Source: Narthecium ossifragum
Taxonomy: Eukaryota > Streptophyta > Magnoliopsida > Dioscoreales > Nartheciaceae
DNA length: 64,000 nt
NCBI GenBank assembly: GCA_963920575.1
Contig: OY986971.1
Location: forward strand, 21,752,492-21,816,491
Direction of reading: 5' to 3'
Shown here: positions 44,461-57,878 of the stretch, one piece after another
How the letters are laid out: each line of letters begins with the position of its first letter
How positions within the stretch are numbered: position 1 is the stretch's first letter
Notes under the pieces: model-generated
The model's input: only the letters and a program-made list of their open reading frames with translations
Databases searched by the model: none
Told to the model about the DNA's origin: nothing
Position numbers and translations under genes: made by a program

Positions 44461-45746
44461 TGTCACCCCCCAACCAGCTTATTGCTAGTCTCTAGCAATT
44501 CAAAGCGCATAGAATATAATTAAGCACACTAACGGTTCAAGGATATAGAAATGCATGATAAAAATTCTACCTTATCAAGTCAATAGTGTTTCATACAGTA
44601 CAGAGCATGAAAACTTCTTATACTCATACACATACTACCAACATATGAAATCAACTTCTACACATCAAAACATGCTAATCACCATCCAAATGAACACATG
44701 TGACGTGACAAATAAATGTTACGTGCAGAAGCAACTTCTACCCACCATTAGTCCAAACACACTACTATCATCATGACCAATCATCCAACCCTCGCACTTT
44801 AAGTATAGCATGCTCTCTTCTTTTTTTTTTTTTTTCAACTATCAGACATTTTGCCTTTTTACGCGAGCACTCTCCGCTTCTTGAGGCGCAGAGACCCGGT
44901 TACTTAGCAAAACACTTAGTAGTTTTTTTTTTTTTTTTTTTTCGTGATAAGTGGTTCTACCTTTTTACGCGAACTCCCCGCTTCCTGAGGCAAGAACACC
45001 CGGTTACTCAGTAGATCACTTAATAGTTGTTTAGGCACAGCTTTATCAAGCTCCAGAACTTTTTCTGTTTTTTTTTTCTCTGCATGCAATACTCAACACT
45101 TGCTAATGTTGAAATCATGGTCTCGATTGACAATAGCATGCTCATTCCTCTAGTGAGTATAATTACCACTGCACATAAAGTGTTCGTGTGTGGATCACAT
45201 GATGTTATACTTTCAGGTTATCACGCATGCAATCAATGTATTGGTCAATCCATATGAAAGCAACATATAGAATAAGCATAAAAATTTCAGCTCATGTACA
45301 ATTTCTACTAATATAATCAAGTCAACACTATTAAACTCAATAAGGTAGCATGCATAAGGTCATGCATGCCTACACCCCCCAACCTGAAATTCACATTGTT
45401 CTCAATGTGTGCTAATCATGTAAATAAGCAGAAGGGTGTTGGCTGAATTTTCATATATGACAGAAATAAAAATAGGAAATCGAAATAAGAGCGAGGCCAC
45501 CTGACAGAATATCGATTATCTCCTCAAGGCTCCTCATGGTGGCCGAAATCTTCATTCCAATGATGGCTGGCCAAAATCTCCAACGAAAGGCAGGGACTGC
45601 TCGAGCACCTAAAAACAAAAGCAAAACAACCGAAAACAAAAGCAAACATGCAAGCACACAACATAAAAATAACTCAAGCATTCTCAAGCATACAAGAAAT
45701 CAAATCGAGCAAACTAAACTACTATATATAATACAAGGATTTTTAA
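44461..45746 (-). other. G3 3' untranslated region
   Basis: Collinear in reverse with 31276-32522, including the polypurine tract (CACCCCCCAACC as read), the tandem CCGGGT repeats with A/T runs at 44830-45075, and the GGCTCCTCATGGTGGCC block. No ORF is supported. Confidence 0.75.
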
Positions 45747-47366
45747 TCACGCCCTTGGCGGCCGTGCCCTAGCACGATGATATGCAAAATCAATAAGTGT
45801 CATGACCTGAAGGGTTAACCTTAGTAGTATCACAAAGAGTAATGTACTATGTGAATCCAAGTGACATATGACAAGTAGGAGAGCTAACTTTTGCATTCCA
45901 ACTCCAATAAACAAGATACTTGGATCTCTCAAATCGAAATATGTGTCATCATTGTGCTCAAGTGTCAGTGACTTATCCAATGACCTATCAAGAATGTCAT
46001 CATGCTCGTGGTCAAGGATGGTAAGATCACAAAATCTGAAATAAATCCGTCGAAGTTTAAAAATATCTATCAAGGTCATGTTCTTCCTGACTATCCAAGG
46101 AGATGAAATAAACACTGGAAATATACCTCGCGGCTTAGAAGCAATGACTTGAAGTTCAGTCGATGGAGATTCAACGAATACCTGGTCCTGGTGGTCTTGG
46201 AAGTCTTCCAGATCTTCCTCATTGCTGGCCGGCCCGTACTGGAGTACTTCGTCTTCTTCCATATGATGTGTCCATCCGAGTTCGTGCACGCTAAAAGATG
46301 TGATTACCTCGCATAGTTGGCGTGCTTTCTCCTCGTCCTTCATAAGTAACTGCAGAATGAAAGAGTCAAAATTAGGCTTGGTTTTAGCCTCCTTAAGTAA
46401 GTCCAAAATCTCTGGCATAGAAAGTTGAGCAGAAACATGTGCATCTTCAGCATCAGAAGCATAAACATGTGCATTACTAACATTGGAATCATGAGCATAT
46501 GCATAGTAAATGTTAGTATCATGAACATGCGTAGGAGCGCTAAAATCATGTGTGTAAGCATCACACACATTAGAATCAATAGCTTGTGCATCAATAGGAC
46601 TAGAATTTTGAACATGCACACTAGCACTACAGTCATGAGCATATGCATCATCAACATGAACATCTTGAGCATGTGCACCATAAGCATTAAAATCATGGAT
46701 GTAAGCAACACAAGCGCTAAAATCATTGACACATGCTTCATACGTGTTAGGCTCATCAACATGCACATTATGGGGAGTAGCAACATAAGTATCATACACA
46801 TAATCATCATAAGCACTAGGATAAGAGTAGAAAGGCTCATTGTGTTTCAGATAGCTGTTGGACGTTGAGGCGACAATGGGATGCTTGTAGAATTTGGCAG
46901 TGATATGGCCATGATAATCATCTCAACGCTCCGGAACCGTCTGTGTATAAGTCGTCTCCACAAGCTCATCCAAATACCTCATAGCTTCATCAGAATCAAT
47001 CTGCAAAAACTCACCCTTGTATCTTGTTTCAAGAATTTGACATTCATGCTCAATTAATCCATAATAAAAATAGCTAACTAAACGCCAATTAGGATAACCA
47101 TGTTGAGGGCATGAAACTATTAAGTTTGTAAATCGTTGCCATGCATCACATAATGTCTCATCATCCTTTTGTGCAAAGGATGAAATCTTTCTTTTCAATG
47201 CATTACTCATATAAGTAGAACGATACTCATTGACAGAAACATGACTCGCTCTATTCTCCTCTCTCAATTCGTATATGCTTTTTTTACGAACTGTTGTTTG
47301 AGACATTCCATCTCTCGACTTCATAGAACATGATCTCAAATAGTATTGATATAATCCATTTTCCAT
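45747..47366 (-). pseudogene. Gag-like ORF of non-autonomous G3, one stop
   Basis: Same protein as in G1 (MENGLYQYYLRSCSMKSRDG at the start). It is collinear through the Gag-related region, the Asp/His/Tyr-rich repeat and the C-terminal part, ending near HRARARPPRA. A single in-frame TGA at 46920-46922 stands where G1 has TGG; the rest stays in one frame for 539 codons. The G1-specific 17-residue duplication is missing. One nonsense change in 1.6 kb suggests recent loss. Confidence 0.85.
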
Positions 47367-47602
47367 CTTTTCTTATTTTTTAGTTTTTTTTTTTTTTTTT
47401 GGTCAGTTTTTTTTTACCAAGTAAAAATAAAACGAAAATTCAAAACAAAACTAAAAAGAAAATAAAGAAAACTAAGGAAAAAGAAATAAAAATCCAAAGA
47501 AAAGGGAAAAAAAAAAGTTACCGCCTTCGATGTCTTCAATCATCATGATCTGTTGATTCTGGCGCTTTTCTGAACCGTCTCCCCGGCAACGGCGCCAATT
47601 TT
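47367..47602 (-). other. G3 leader and primer-binding site
   Basis: Read on the minus strand: ATTGGCGCCGTTGCCGGGGA (PBS at 47582-47597), GACGGTTCAGAAAAGCGCCAG, then the leader with long A/T runs. It lacks the 239-bp LTR fragment present in G1. Confidence 0.85.
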
Positions 47603-49330
47603 TGATGTCGCTCAAATGTGTCACGCACAGCAGTCGCGGTGCAGTACAGCATAAGAGAGGTCGAATCCCACAGAGAGACAAGCAGGAAAGATCCAGAAAC
47701 ACAGATAACAATGAGTTGAAAACAATGAAGAAAGCTAACTAAATTAAATTAGATCAAAGATTAATGATAATGTAATGTTAACTAAAGATATCAGGCTTTT
47801 GATAAGGCTAGGCTTCAAGAATCACTTCACTCGGATTAAGGTTCTTCTCTTCTCAATGGTTCATATAATACTCAGTTAAGGGATTCACATCCCAATCGCC
47901 TTAACCGGAAGATATAGAATTATGAATCTGATAAAATATAAATGTCTCTTCCTACGATTGGTTCCTCCTTTTTATAGTTCTAACTTCATCCAACCAAACC
48001 TAAGAATACACGATACCGGCTGTCACTACAGGCAACGCGCAGCAAAAGTTCATCGGGACAAAGCCCTAACTCTAACCGGATCTCTAAGAATACACAATAC
48101 CAACTCTCACAATCGGCAATGCATAGCAAAGATCTCACGGTATAGAGCCCCAACCTTATCTAATCAGATCCCTAAGAATACACAATACCAGCTGTCACTA
48201 CGGGCAATGCATAGCAAAGGTCTCACGAGACTCGGTAGGAGAATCAAAGGAGATAACTATGGGATCACAATATCATAAAAGAAGCATGACTGGATTTATA
48301 ATAATGTTTAACCACAAAGCAATCTGTGAAGATCCAATACATAAGAAGAGTTTAACAATAAAGATTAAAAACTATGAACCACTGTTGGACAAGAAGCCCT
48401 AATCCTCGCTAGATCATCCGTCCGCCATGCCCGCGGATTACTCGGCCATGGATGGAGATTCCTCCATCTTCTTCCTCTTGAAAAAGTCCTGAAAAAAGCC
48501 TCCAAAAACGTCCAAGAAGTCCCCTTTTATTAGCCCTAAGTTTCCTATTTATAGGGTCCAAGAATTAGTAAACTCGGATTAATCAAAACCGTTGATTTTC
48601 GTCACTGGGCAAGTCCGATCGATCCTTCTTGGGATGTTGGATCGATCAGTCTCTTGAAATCTCCAATCTTCTAACTTCACCCGTGTCCGATCGATGGACG
48701 GATCGATCGAACTCTGCTCCTCTAAAAAGCATACGTTCTGTCACCCTTTAATTCCCAAGTCCGATCGATCGGATTATGTATGTTGGATCGATTGGTTGAG
48801 TAAAAATCCGCTGTTTTTGACTTTTTCCGAGTCCGATCGATCGGACCATTGGTGTCGGATCGATCGGACCCTATGGGAGCGAAGGAGGGATCGATCGGAT
48901 CATATTCAGCCAAATAACGCATGTTCTGTCACGATTTTGTCAGGTCCGATCGATCGGCGGATCGCTCGGACTTCCAGCTTATTTTCCTTTCTGCCATTCA
49001 GACTGCGCATCGGTACTGAAATTGCCGTAACTTCTTCTAGGAAACTCGGAATCACGAACCGTAAAATTCCCCAGAATCTAGACTTCAAGAGCTTTCCAAC
49101 CATATATGGTACATTATCTGATTCTTCATGAGCAAATACAGATTAATTGTTGAAGTTGATTCATATACTCTTTTCAGCTTCTTTTAGATCCAATTTCCTG
49201 CATTTTCCAAACAACCATGTGAAGCAACATATAGATATAAAAATAGTAATAAAGATACTGATTAAGGATAATAATCTAGCAATTGAGATGGTTTTAAGGT
49301 TGTTCAGAGTGCACTTTCATGCACTCATCA
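47603..49330 (-). repeat. Central LTR shared by G3 and G2 (inverted relative to G2)
   Basis: 1728 bp, the same length and subfamily as the LTR at 56151-57878 but in the opposite orientation. As read it starts TGATGTCGCTC and ends GCACTCATCA, followed at once by AAAATTGGCGCCGTTGCCGG of G2. It carries the GATCGATC array (about 48615-48970). Confidence 0.92.
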
Positions 49331-49512
49331 AAAATTGGCGCCGTTGCCGGGGAGACGGTTCAGAAAAGCGCCAGACTCAGATTACAGTGTTTGTAGACAC
49401 CGAAAGCGGTAACTTCGTTCATTTTCTTTAGTCTTTATTTCTTTATTTCTTTATTTTGGTTTTGATTTTTTTTAGTTGGTTTGCATCTTTTGGATCGTGT
49501 GTTTGCTGGTGT
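49331..49512 (+). other. G2 primer-binding site and leader
   Basis: TGGCGCCGTTGCCGGGGA begins at about 49336. The next 35 bp (GACGGTTCAGAAAAGCGCCAG) are the same as on the far side of the LTR in inverted orientation, giving about 50 bp of inverted repeat around the LTR. Confidence 0.85.
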
Positions 49513-52500
49513 ATGCCTCGGTATAGAGACGAACTAGGCAGATTTGCTAGACGCCCCGAGGGTGATTCTGAAACTTCTGATAGTGAGACATATATTGCTG
49601 ATCTTTTTGACGCACAGTCACAAACTTCACATCATACTTTCATTATGGCTGACCACGAGGAACAACAAGCTCCTAGGAGTTTGCAAGAATATTTGCATCC
49701 AACACGCACTGCTACACCTTCATGCATCATGTTTCCACCTAATGCTGCACATGTTGACTTTAAACCTGGCATGATTCAGTTGCTTCCTACCTTTCATGGG
49801 TTGGAAAATGAAAATCCATATGTGCATATTAGGGAGTTTGAGGAAGTAGTAGCGACCTTCCATGGCTAACCAGGTGCACTAGATATGATCCGACTTAAGT
49901 TCTTTCCCTTCTCACTGAAGGATAGAGCAAAGAGTTGGTTATATTCCTTGATGCCACGATCTATAGGATCTTGGGCTGAAATGACACAGATATTTTTCAA
50001 CAAGTATTTCCCACAGCACAAAACCAATGCACTTAAGAGACAGATTTCGATCTTCACACAGAAGGATAGTGAAACTCTGTATCAGGCGTGGGAACGATTT
50101 AAAGACATGTTGAATTTATGTCCTCATCATGGATATGAAAGTTGGTGTCTTGTTAGTTATTTCTATGATGGTTTAACTGTTAGAGAACGCCAATTTGTTG
50201 AGATGATGTGTAATGGTGAATTTTTGCAAAAAGATCCTGACGCAGCTATTGAGTATTTGACAGAGCTTGCTGAGAAAGCTCATACATGGACTGGACCGAG
50301 TGCAACAGAAAGTACAAACAGGGCCAGACCACCACCGCAGCAACAAGGTGGAGGAATTTATCAGCTGCGGGAGGAGGATGCACTCAAGGCAAAAGTGGAG
50401 AGTCTAACAAGGGAGCTGGAGCTATTAAAGACCAAAGATATGATGGCAGCCCGAACCTCTCCATACAATGAACCTACAAGGCCGGCTGGGCCATGTGCGA
50501 TCTGTCAAGGCCCGGACCACCAGATTGATGATTGTCCCACCTATGCTGAGATGAGAGGTGTGTACGACGAGCATTGTAACGCTGTAGGCGGATTCAGGAG
50601 GCCGTACACTCCCTATTCAGAGACGTATAATCCAGGATGGCGAGAGCATCCAAACTTCAGCTGGAAGTCGAACGCTCCACAGAGCAACGAGCATCATCAA
50701 CCGCCACCTAATAAGCCTTTTTCTAACCCTCCTTATAATACATCTGGTTTTCCTAGGCCTACATTTAATGATAATTTACAGGAACTAAAATCTATGATTG
50801 TGCAGGAATCTAAGGAAAGGAAGGAGGATATTCAAGAGATCAAGAGCCAGATCACAAAGTTGATCAACTCTTTGAGCGTGCATGAACGAGGGAAGTTCCC
50901 AGCTCAACCTCAACAAACGCAGGTATCTAGTGTTGAGCAAAATAATGTGAAGGAGATGAATGCCATAACTACAAGAAGCGGGAAGACAACAAAAAGCCCT
51001 TCCCAAGAGGCCACCGAATCTCCTATTGCTATTGAAGAAGAGGACCGAATTGAGGAGGACCATGTAGAGACCGATCATTCAGATGGCCCTACACCAGGTG
51101 ACTTTCAGGTACGTGTCCCTTTCCCTCAGGCATTGAAATCCACTAAATTTACTATGGAGCCCAACAGTGAGATTTTGGAGCATCTTCGGCAGGTTAAGGT
51201 AAACCTTCCTCTTTTGCATGTTATTAAGCAAATTCCTACATATGCTAAAGTGATTAAAGATTTATGCACTATGAAGAGACGACATCATGTAAAGAAAACT
51301 GCGTTTTTAACAGAGCAGGTTAGTGCATTGCTTCAGCACAGGATTCCTCCTAAATATAAGGATCCTGGCTGTCCTACTGTATCTTGTTTCATTGGAGAGC
51401 ATGAAGTAGGACAAGCTTTATTAGATTTTGATGTAAGTGTTAATTTGATGCCATATTCTGTTTACTTGCAACTTGGTTTGGGACAGATTAAGTCGACATC
51501 TGTGATCTTGCAATTGGCAGATAGATCCACGAAAACTCCACGAGGAGTAGTTGAGGATGTGCTTGTTCAAATAGATAAATTTTATTATCCTGTTGATTTC
51601 TTAGTCTTGGATACTCAGGCTATAGTAACTGCTGATTCTAGGATTCCCATTATCTTAGGTAGACCGTTTCTTGCTACTGCTAATGCTATAATTAATTGCA
51701 GGAATGGCTTAATGAAGTTAACTTTTGGGAATATGACTTTAGAAATCAATGTTTTTAATGTTGCTAAGCAGCCTGATGAGGATGATGAATGCCAGCAGAC
51801 TTCGCAGATTGATCTGCTCACTGAAGAGGAGTTTGCTACATCTGAAATTAATTCTCTTGAATTAGATTTCGATGAAAATGTTGATGTTGATGGTATGTGT
51901 AAAAATTTGGAACATTGTTCCTTTGCAGGTCCATGGAATCCAAAGTTTGAAGAACTGCCAGAAAGAGGACAGCCACCAACACCATCATCAATAGAGCCGC
52001 CCAAACTGGACCTTAAGCCGCTTCCTCAAGGTTTAAAGCACGCCTATCTTGGTCCAGGTGATACATACCCAGTGATTATTTCTTCGGCATTAACTGCAGA
52101 GCAAGGTGAGCAATTACTTAGCATTTTGAATGAGTATAAATCAGCTATTGGATGGAGTATAGCAGATCTGAAAGGTATTAGTCCCTTGATATGTTCCCAT
52201 ATGATTAATCTTGAACAAGGGGCTGTACCTCGCAGGGATCCTCAGCGTAGGTTGAACCCTACAATGAAAGAGGTAGTTAAAACTGAAGTGTTGAAATTAT
52301 TAGATGCAGGGATTATCTATCCTATTGCTGATAGCAAATGGGTAAGTCCTACACAGGTTGTGCCTAAAAAATCTGGTGTCACTGTTGTTAAAAATGAAAG
52401 TGGAGACTTTGTCCCCACTAAATTAGTGACAGGATGGCGTATGTGCATAGATTATAGAAAATTGAATGCTGCCACCCGTAAGGATCATTTTCCACTACCT

Positions 52501-54906
52501 TTTCTAGATCAGATTTTAGAGAGAGTAGCTGGACATCCTTTTTATTGTTTTCTCGACGGTTATTCTGGATATTATCAGATTGAGATTGCTTTAGAGGATC
52601 AGGAAAAAACTACTTTTACATGTCCTTTTGGTACTTATGCTTTCCGTAGAATGCCATTTGGATTGTATAATGCTCCTGCTACTTTTCAGCGTTGCATGAT
52701 GAGTATGTTTGCTGATATGATCGAGGAATGTATGGAGGTATATATGGATGACTTGACTGTATTTGGTAATACTTTTGATGCATGCTTGCAAAACTTAAAG
52801 AGAGTCTTGAGCAGGTGTGAGGAGAAGAACCTTGTGCTTAATTGGGAAAAGTGTCACTTCATGGTGCCCTCAGGCATTGTGTTGGGCCATATTGTCTCTT
52901 CCAAAGGCATTGAGGTAGATCGATCAAAAATCGATCTCATCTCAAATCTTCCTGTGCCAAAGACCGTTAAAGATGTTAGCTCCTTTCTAGGGCATGCTGG
53001 TTTTTACAGGAGATTCATTCAAAAATTTTCTGCCATTGCTCGTCCTTTATGTAATCTGTTGATAAAGGATACCCCTTTTGAGTGGACTATTGATTGTCAG
53101 AAGGCTTTTCAAGCCTTGATTGATAAATTGACTTCCGCACCTATTGTGCAACCACCCGATTGGAGGCTTCCTTTTGAATTGATGTGTGATGCAAGTGATT
53201 TTGCTGTGGGAGCTGTTTTAGGACAGCGAAAAGATGGTAAACCTCATGTTATTCATTATGCTAGCCGAACCTTGAATAATGCACAAATGAATTATTCTAC
53301 CACTGAGAAAGAACTATTGGCTATAGTCTTTACATTAGACAAGTTTCGTGCTTAATTGATTGGTTCTCTCATTACTATTTTCACTGATCATGCCGCACTT
53401 AAGTACCTTCTCACCAAGAAGGATGCTAAAGCGCGCCTAATTCGTTGGATATTAATCTTACAGGAATTCGATATCTCCATCAAAGATAAAAAGGGCGTGG
53501 AAAACGTTGTTGCTGATCACCTATCAAGGCTGATGGTGGAAGTAGCGGAAGATGAGCCACCAATCATGGATGACTTCCCTGATGAGCAACTCTTTTCAGT
53601 TGCAAGACTGCCCTGGTATGCGTACATTGTTAACTACTTAGCGACAGGTGAGATCCCTTCATTTTGGAGTGCGCAGGATAAGCGTAGATTCTTTGTTGAG
53701 GTAAAAAAATTTTATTGGGATGATCCTTATCTATTTAAGTATTGTCCTGACCAGATTATGCGCAAGTGTGTCCCTGATTATGAAATCGAAAGCATCATTA
53801 CATTCTGTCACTCTCATGCATGTGGAGGCCATTTTTCGATGAAAAAGACTGCTGCTAAAATTCTTCAATGTGGTTTTTACTGGCTTACTATGTTTCGTCA
53901 CGTTAATATTTTCTGCAAATCCTGTGATAGATGCCTAACACTAGGAGCTTTATCTAGGAGACATATGATGCCTTTGAACCCAATTCAAGCTGTCGAGATT
54001 TTTGATTGTTGGGGTATAGACTTTATGGGACCCTTCCCTTCTTCTTTTGGCTATTTATATATATTGTTGGCTGTGGAATACGTGTCTAAGTGGGTGGAGG
54101 CTATTGCATGTAGGAATAATGATCATTCCACTGTCATCAAGTTTCATAAAGAGCATGTTTTGTCTAGATTTGGTACTCCTAGGGTCATTATTAGTGACCA
54201 AAGATCCCATTTTTGTAACCGCTCTTTTGAGGCTTTGATGCGCAGGTATGGAGTGACACATAAGATTTCCACTGCTTATCATCAACAGACGAATGGCCAA
54301 GCTGAATTAGCCAATAGAGAGATAAAGCAAATCCTGGAGAAGACAGTGAGCCCCAACCGAAAGGACTGGTCCTTGAGGCTATCAGACGCGTTGTGGGCAT
54401 ATCGCACTGCCTACAAGACTACCTTGGGGATGTCGCCGTTTCGCCTTGTTTATGAAAAACCATGTCATCTTCCAGTTGAATTAGAACATAAGGCATATTG
54501 GGCTATTAAGTCACTAAATCTTACTTTGGATGCTGCAGGTCAGGAACGAAAACTCCAGCTGTCTGAGCTAGAGGAACTCAGGAACGATGCTTATGAGAGT
54601 TCTAGGATTTTCAAGGCAAAGACAAAGGCCTACCATGACAAGAAGATCTTGCGGAAGACGTTTCAAGTCGGACAGCAAGCTTATCTGTACGACGCACGAC
54701 TGCATCTTCATCCTGGGAAGCTGAGATCACGCTGGACAGGCCCCTTCACCATTAGCAGAATATTTGAGAATGGGGCTGTGGAAGTTGAAGACCCAAAGGA
54801 TGGGAGATTATTTACGGTTAATGGACAGCGTTTGAAACAGATTCCAGAGAAAGCGGACCCTGAGGAGCACACCGTTTCTCTCGTAGATCCTGTCTACGAG
54901 GGATGA
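49513..54906 (+). pseudogene. Athila-lineage gag-pol polyprotein (G2), two stops
   Basis: One frame of 1797 codons from MPRYRDELGRFARRPEGDSE. Gag: HIREFEEVVATF, then LKFFPFSLKDRAKSWLYSL and NKYFPQHKTNALKRQ; knuckle-like CAICQGPDHQIDDC near residue 328. Protease near 638 reads LLDFDVSVNLMPYS where DLGAS-type is usual. RT: MCIDYRKLNAATRKDHFPLP near 976 and VYMDDLTVF near 1076. RNase H: CDASDFAVGAVLGQ near 1226 and [11 protein letters not shown] near 1290. Integrase: [11 protein letters not shown] and [35 protein letters not shown]. Stops are TAA at 49867-49869 and TAA at 53353-53355, the latter where Tyr is usual in KFRxYL. Otherwise it is complete, so it is a recently dead autonomous-type element. 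No env-like ORF follows. Confidence 0.92.
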
Positions 54907-56150
54907 TCTTTCTCCTATCTATCTTTTCCCTTTTTAATTAGGTTAGTTTGTTTTCGTTTGTTTGCTTTTGTTTTCATTTGTTTTTGTTTGCTCTCTTATT
55001 TCTTAGGATGTTGGACCACCGTTTGCCTTGCTTGAGGAATTCGACCACTATTCTGGAGATGAGAAATTCGGCCACCATGAGGAGCCTTGAGGAGATAATC
55101 GATATTCTGTCAGGTGGCCTCGCTCTTATTTCAATTCCCTATTTTTATTTGTCATATATGAAAATTCAGCCAACACCCTTCTGCTTATTTATATGATTAG
55201 CACACATTGAGGACAATGTGAATTTCAGGTTGGGGGGTGTAGGCATGCATGACCTTATGCATGCTACCTTATTGAGCTTAATGGTGTTGAATTGAATATG
55301 ATACTAGAAATTGTACATGAGCTGAAATTTTTATGCTTGTTTTGCATGTTGCTTTCATATGGATTGACCAATACATTGATTGCATGCGTGATAATCTGAA
55401 CGTATAACATCATGTGATCCACACACGAACACCTTATGTGCAGTGGTAATTATACTCACTAGAGGAATGAGCATGCTATTGTCAATCGAGACCATGATTT
55501 CAACATTAGCTAGTGTTGAGTATTGCATGCAAAAAAGAAAAAAAAAACAGAAAAATTTCTGGAGCTAGATAAAGCTGTGCCTAAACAACTATTAAGTGAT
55601 CTACTGAGTAACCGGGTGTTCTTGCCTCAGGAAGCGGGGAGCTCGCGTAAAAAGGTAGAACCACTTATAGCGAAAAAAAAAAAGAAAAAACTACTAAGTG
55701 TTTTGCTAAGTAACCGGGTCTCTGCGCCTCAAGAAGCGGAGAGTGCTCGCGTAAAAAGGCAAAATGTCTGATAGTTGAAAAAAAAAAGAAAAAAAAAAGA
55801 GCATGCTATACTTAAAGTGCGAGGGTTGGATGATTGGTCATGATGATAGTAGTGTGTTTGGACTAATGGTGGGTAGAAGTTGCTTCTGCACGTAACATTT
55901 ATTTGTCACGTCACATGTGTTCTTCTGGATGGTGATTAGCATGTTTTGATGTGTAGAAGTTGATTTCATATGTTGGTAGTATGTGTATGAGTATAAGAAG
56001 TTTTCATGCTCTGTACTGTATGACACACTATTGACTTGATAAGGTAGAATTTTTATCATGCATGTCTACATCCTTGAACCGTTAGTGTGCTTAATTATAT
56101 TCTATGCGCTTCGAATTGCTAGAGACTAGCAATAAGCTGGTTGGGGGGTG
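54907..56150 (+). other. G2 3' region (no env-like gene)
   Basis: T-rich DNA with a TTTCTTAGG acceptor-like site near 55008 is followed by the 3' untranslated region shared with G1 and G3. It includes the tandem CCGGGT repeats (55595-55765) and the GGTTGGGGGGTG polypurine tract. Small frames such as 54948-55196 match nothing known. Confidence 0.7.
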
Positions 56151-57878
56151 TGATGAGTGCATGAAAGTGCACTCTGAACAACCTTAAAACCATCTCAATT
56201 GCTAGATTATTATCCTTAATCAGTATCTTTATTACTATTTTTATATCTATATGTTGCTTCACATGGTTGTTTGGAAAATGCAGGAAATTGGAGCTAAAAG
56301 AAGCTGAAAAGAGTATATCGATCAACTTCAACAATTAATCTGTACTTTCTCATGAAGAATCAGATGATGTGCCATATATGGTTGGAAAGCTCTTGAAGTC
56401 TAGATTCTGGGAAATTTTACGGTTTGTGATTCCGAGTTTCCTAGAAGAAGTTACTTCAATTTCAGTACCGATGCGCAGTCTGAATGGCAGAAAGGAAAAT
56501 AAGCTGGAAGTCCGAGCGATCCGCCGATTGATCGGACCTGACAAAATCGTGACAGAACATGTGTTATTTGGCTGAATATGATCCGATCGATCCCTCCTTC
56601 GCTCCCATAGGGTCCGATCGATCCGACACCAATGGTCCGATCGATCGGACTCGGAAAAAGTCAAAAATAGCGGATTTTTACTCAACCAATCGATCCAACA
56701 TACATAATCCGATCGATCGGACATGGGGATTAAAGGGTGACAGAACGTATGCTTTTTAGAGGAGCAGAGTTCGATCGATCCGTCCATCGATCGGACACGG
56801 GCGAAGTTAGAAGATTGGAGATTTCAAGAGACCGATCGATCCAACATCCCGAGAAGGATCGATCGGACTTGCCCAGTGACCAAAATCAACGGTTTTGATT
56901 AATCCGAGTTTACTAATTCTTGGACCCTATAAATAGGAAACTTAGGGCTAATAAAAGGGGACTTCTTGGACGTTTTTGGTTGCTCTTTTCAGGACTTTTT
57001 CAAGAGGAAGAAGATGGAGGAATCTCCATCCATGGCCGAGTAATCCGCGAGCATGGCGGACGGATGATCTAGCGAGGACTAGGGCTTCTTCTCCAACAGT
57101 GGTTCATAGTTTTTAATCTTTATTGTTAAACTCTTCTTATGTATTGGATCTTCACAGATTGCTTTGTGGTTAAACATTATTATAAATCCAGTCATGTTTC
57201 TTTTATGATATTGTGATCCCATAGTTATCTCCTTTGATTCTCCTACCGAGTCTCGTGAGACCTTTGCTATGCATTGCCCGTAGTGACAGCTGGTATTGTG
57301 TATTCTTAGGGATCTGGTTAGATAAGGTTGGGGCTCTATACCGAGAGATCTTTGCTATGCATTGCCGATTGTGAGAGTTGGTATTGTGTATTTTTAGGGA
57401 TCTGGTTAGAGTTAGGGCTTTGTCCCGATGAACTTTTGCTGCGCGTTGCCTGTAGTGACAACCGGTATCGTGTATTCTTAGGTTTGGTTGGATGAAGTTA
57501 GAACTATAAAAAGGAGGAACCAATCGTAGGAAGGACATTTATATTTTATCAGATTCATAATTCTATATCTTCCGGTTAAGGCGATTGGGATGTGAATCCA
57601 TTAACTGAGTATTATATGAACCATTGAGAAGAGAAGAACCTTAATCCGAGTGAAGTGATTCTTGAAGCCTAGCCTTATCTAAAGCCTGATATCTTTAGTT
57701 AACATTACATTATCATTAACCCTTTGATCTAATTTAATTTAGTTAGCTTTCTTCATTGTTTTCAACTCATTGTTATCTGTGTTTCTGGATCTTTCCTGCT
57801 TGTCTCTCTGTGGGATTCGACCTCTCTTATGCTGTACTGCACCGCGACCGCTGTGCGTGACACATTTGAGCGACATCA
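56151..57878 (+). repeat. G2 3' LTR
   Basis: 1728 bp from TGATGAGTGCATG to GAGCGACATCA. The palindrome array is at about 56518-56868 and TATAAATAG near 56929. It is followed directly by TGATCCGTCAG of the Cassandra. Confidence 0.92.

Larger units (their letters stand above)
44450..57878. mobile_element. Head-to-head Athila complex G3-LTR-G2
   Basis: Order: remnant U5 tail of an LTR (minus), polypurine tract, internal region of non-autonomous G3 (minus, 44461-47602), one LTR (minus, 47603-49330), internal region of G2 (plus, 49331-56150), LTR (plus, 56151-57878). The central LTR has a tRNA-Asp-type PBS leaving each end in opposite directions. The host Cassandra reads CTGGCAGTGA on the left and TGATCCGTCAG on the right, so the complex occupies a single target site. 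Confidence 0.85.

Noticed and set aside
54948..55196. env-like protein of G2
   Set aside because: The hydrophobic start comes from a T-rich stretch, and the rest coincides with the 3' region shared with G1 and G3. No env family features.
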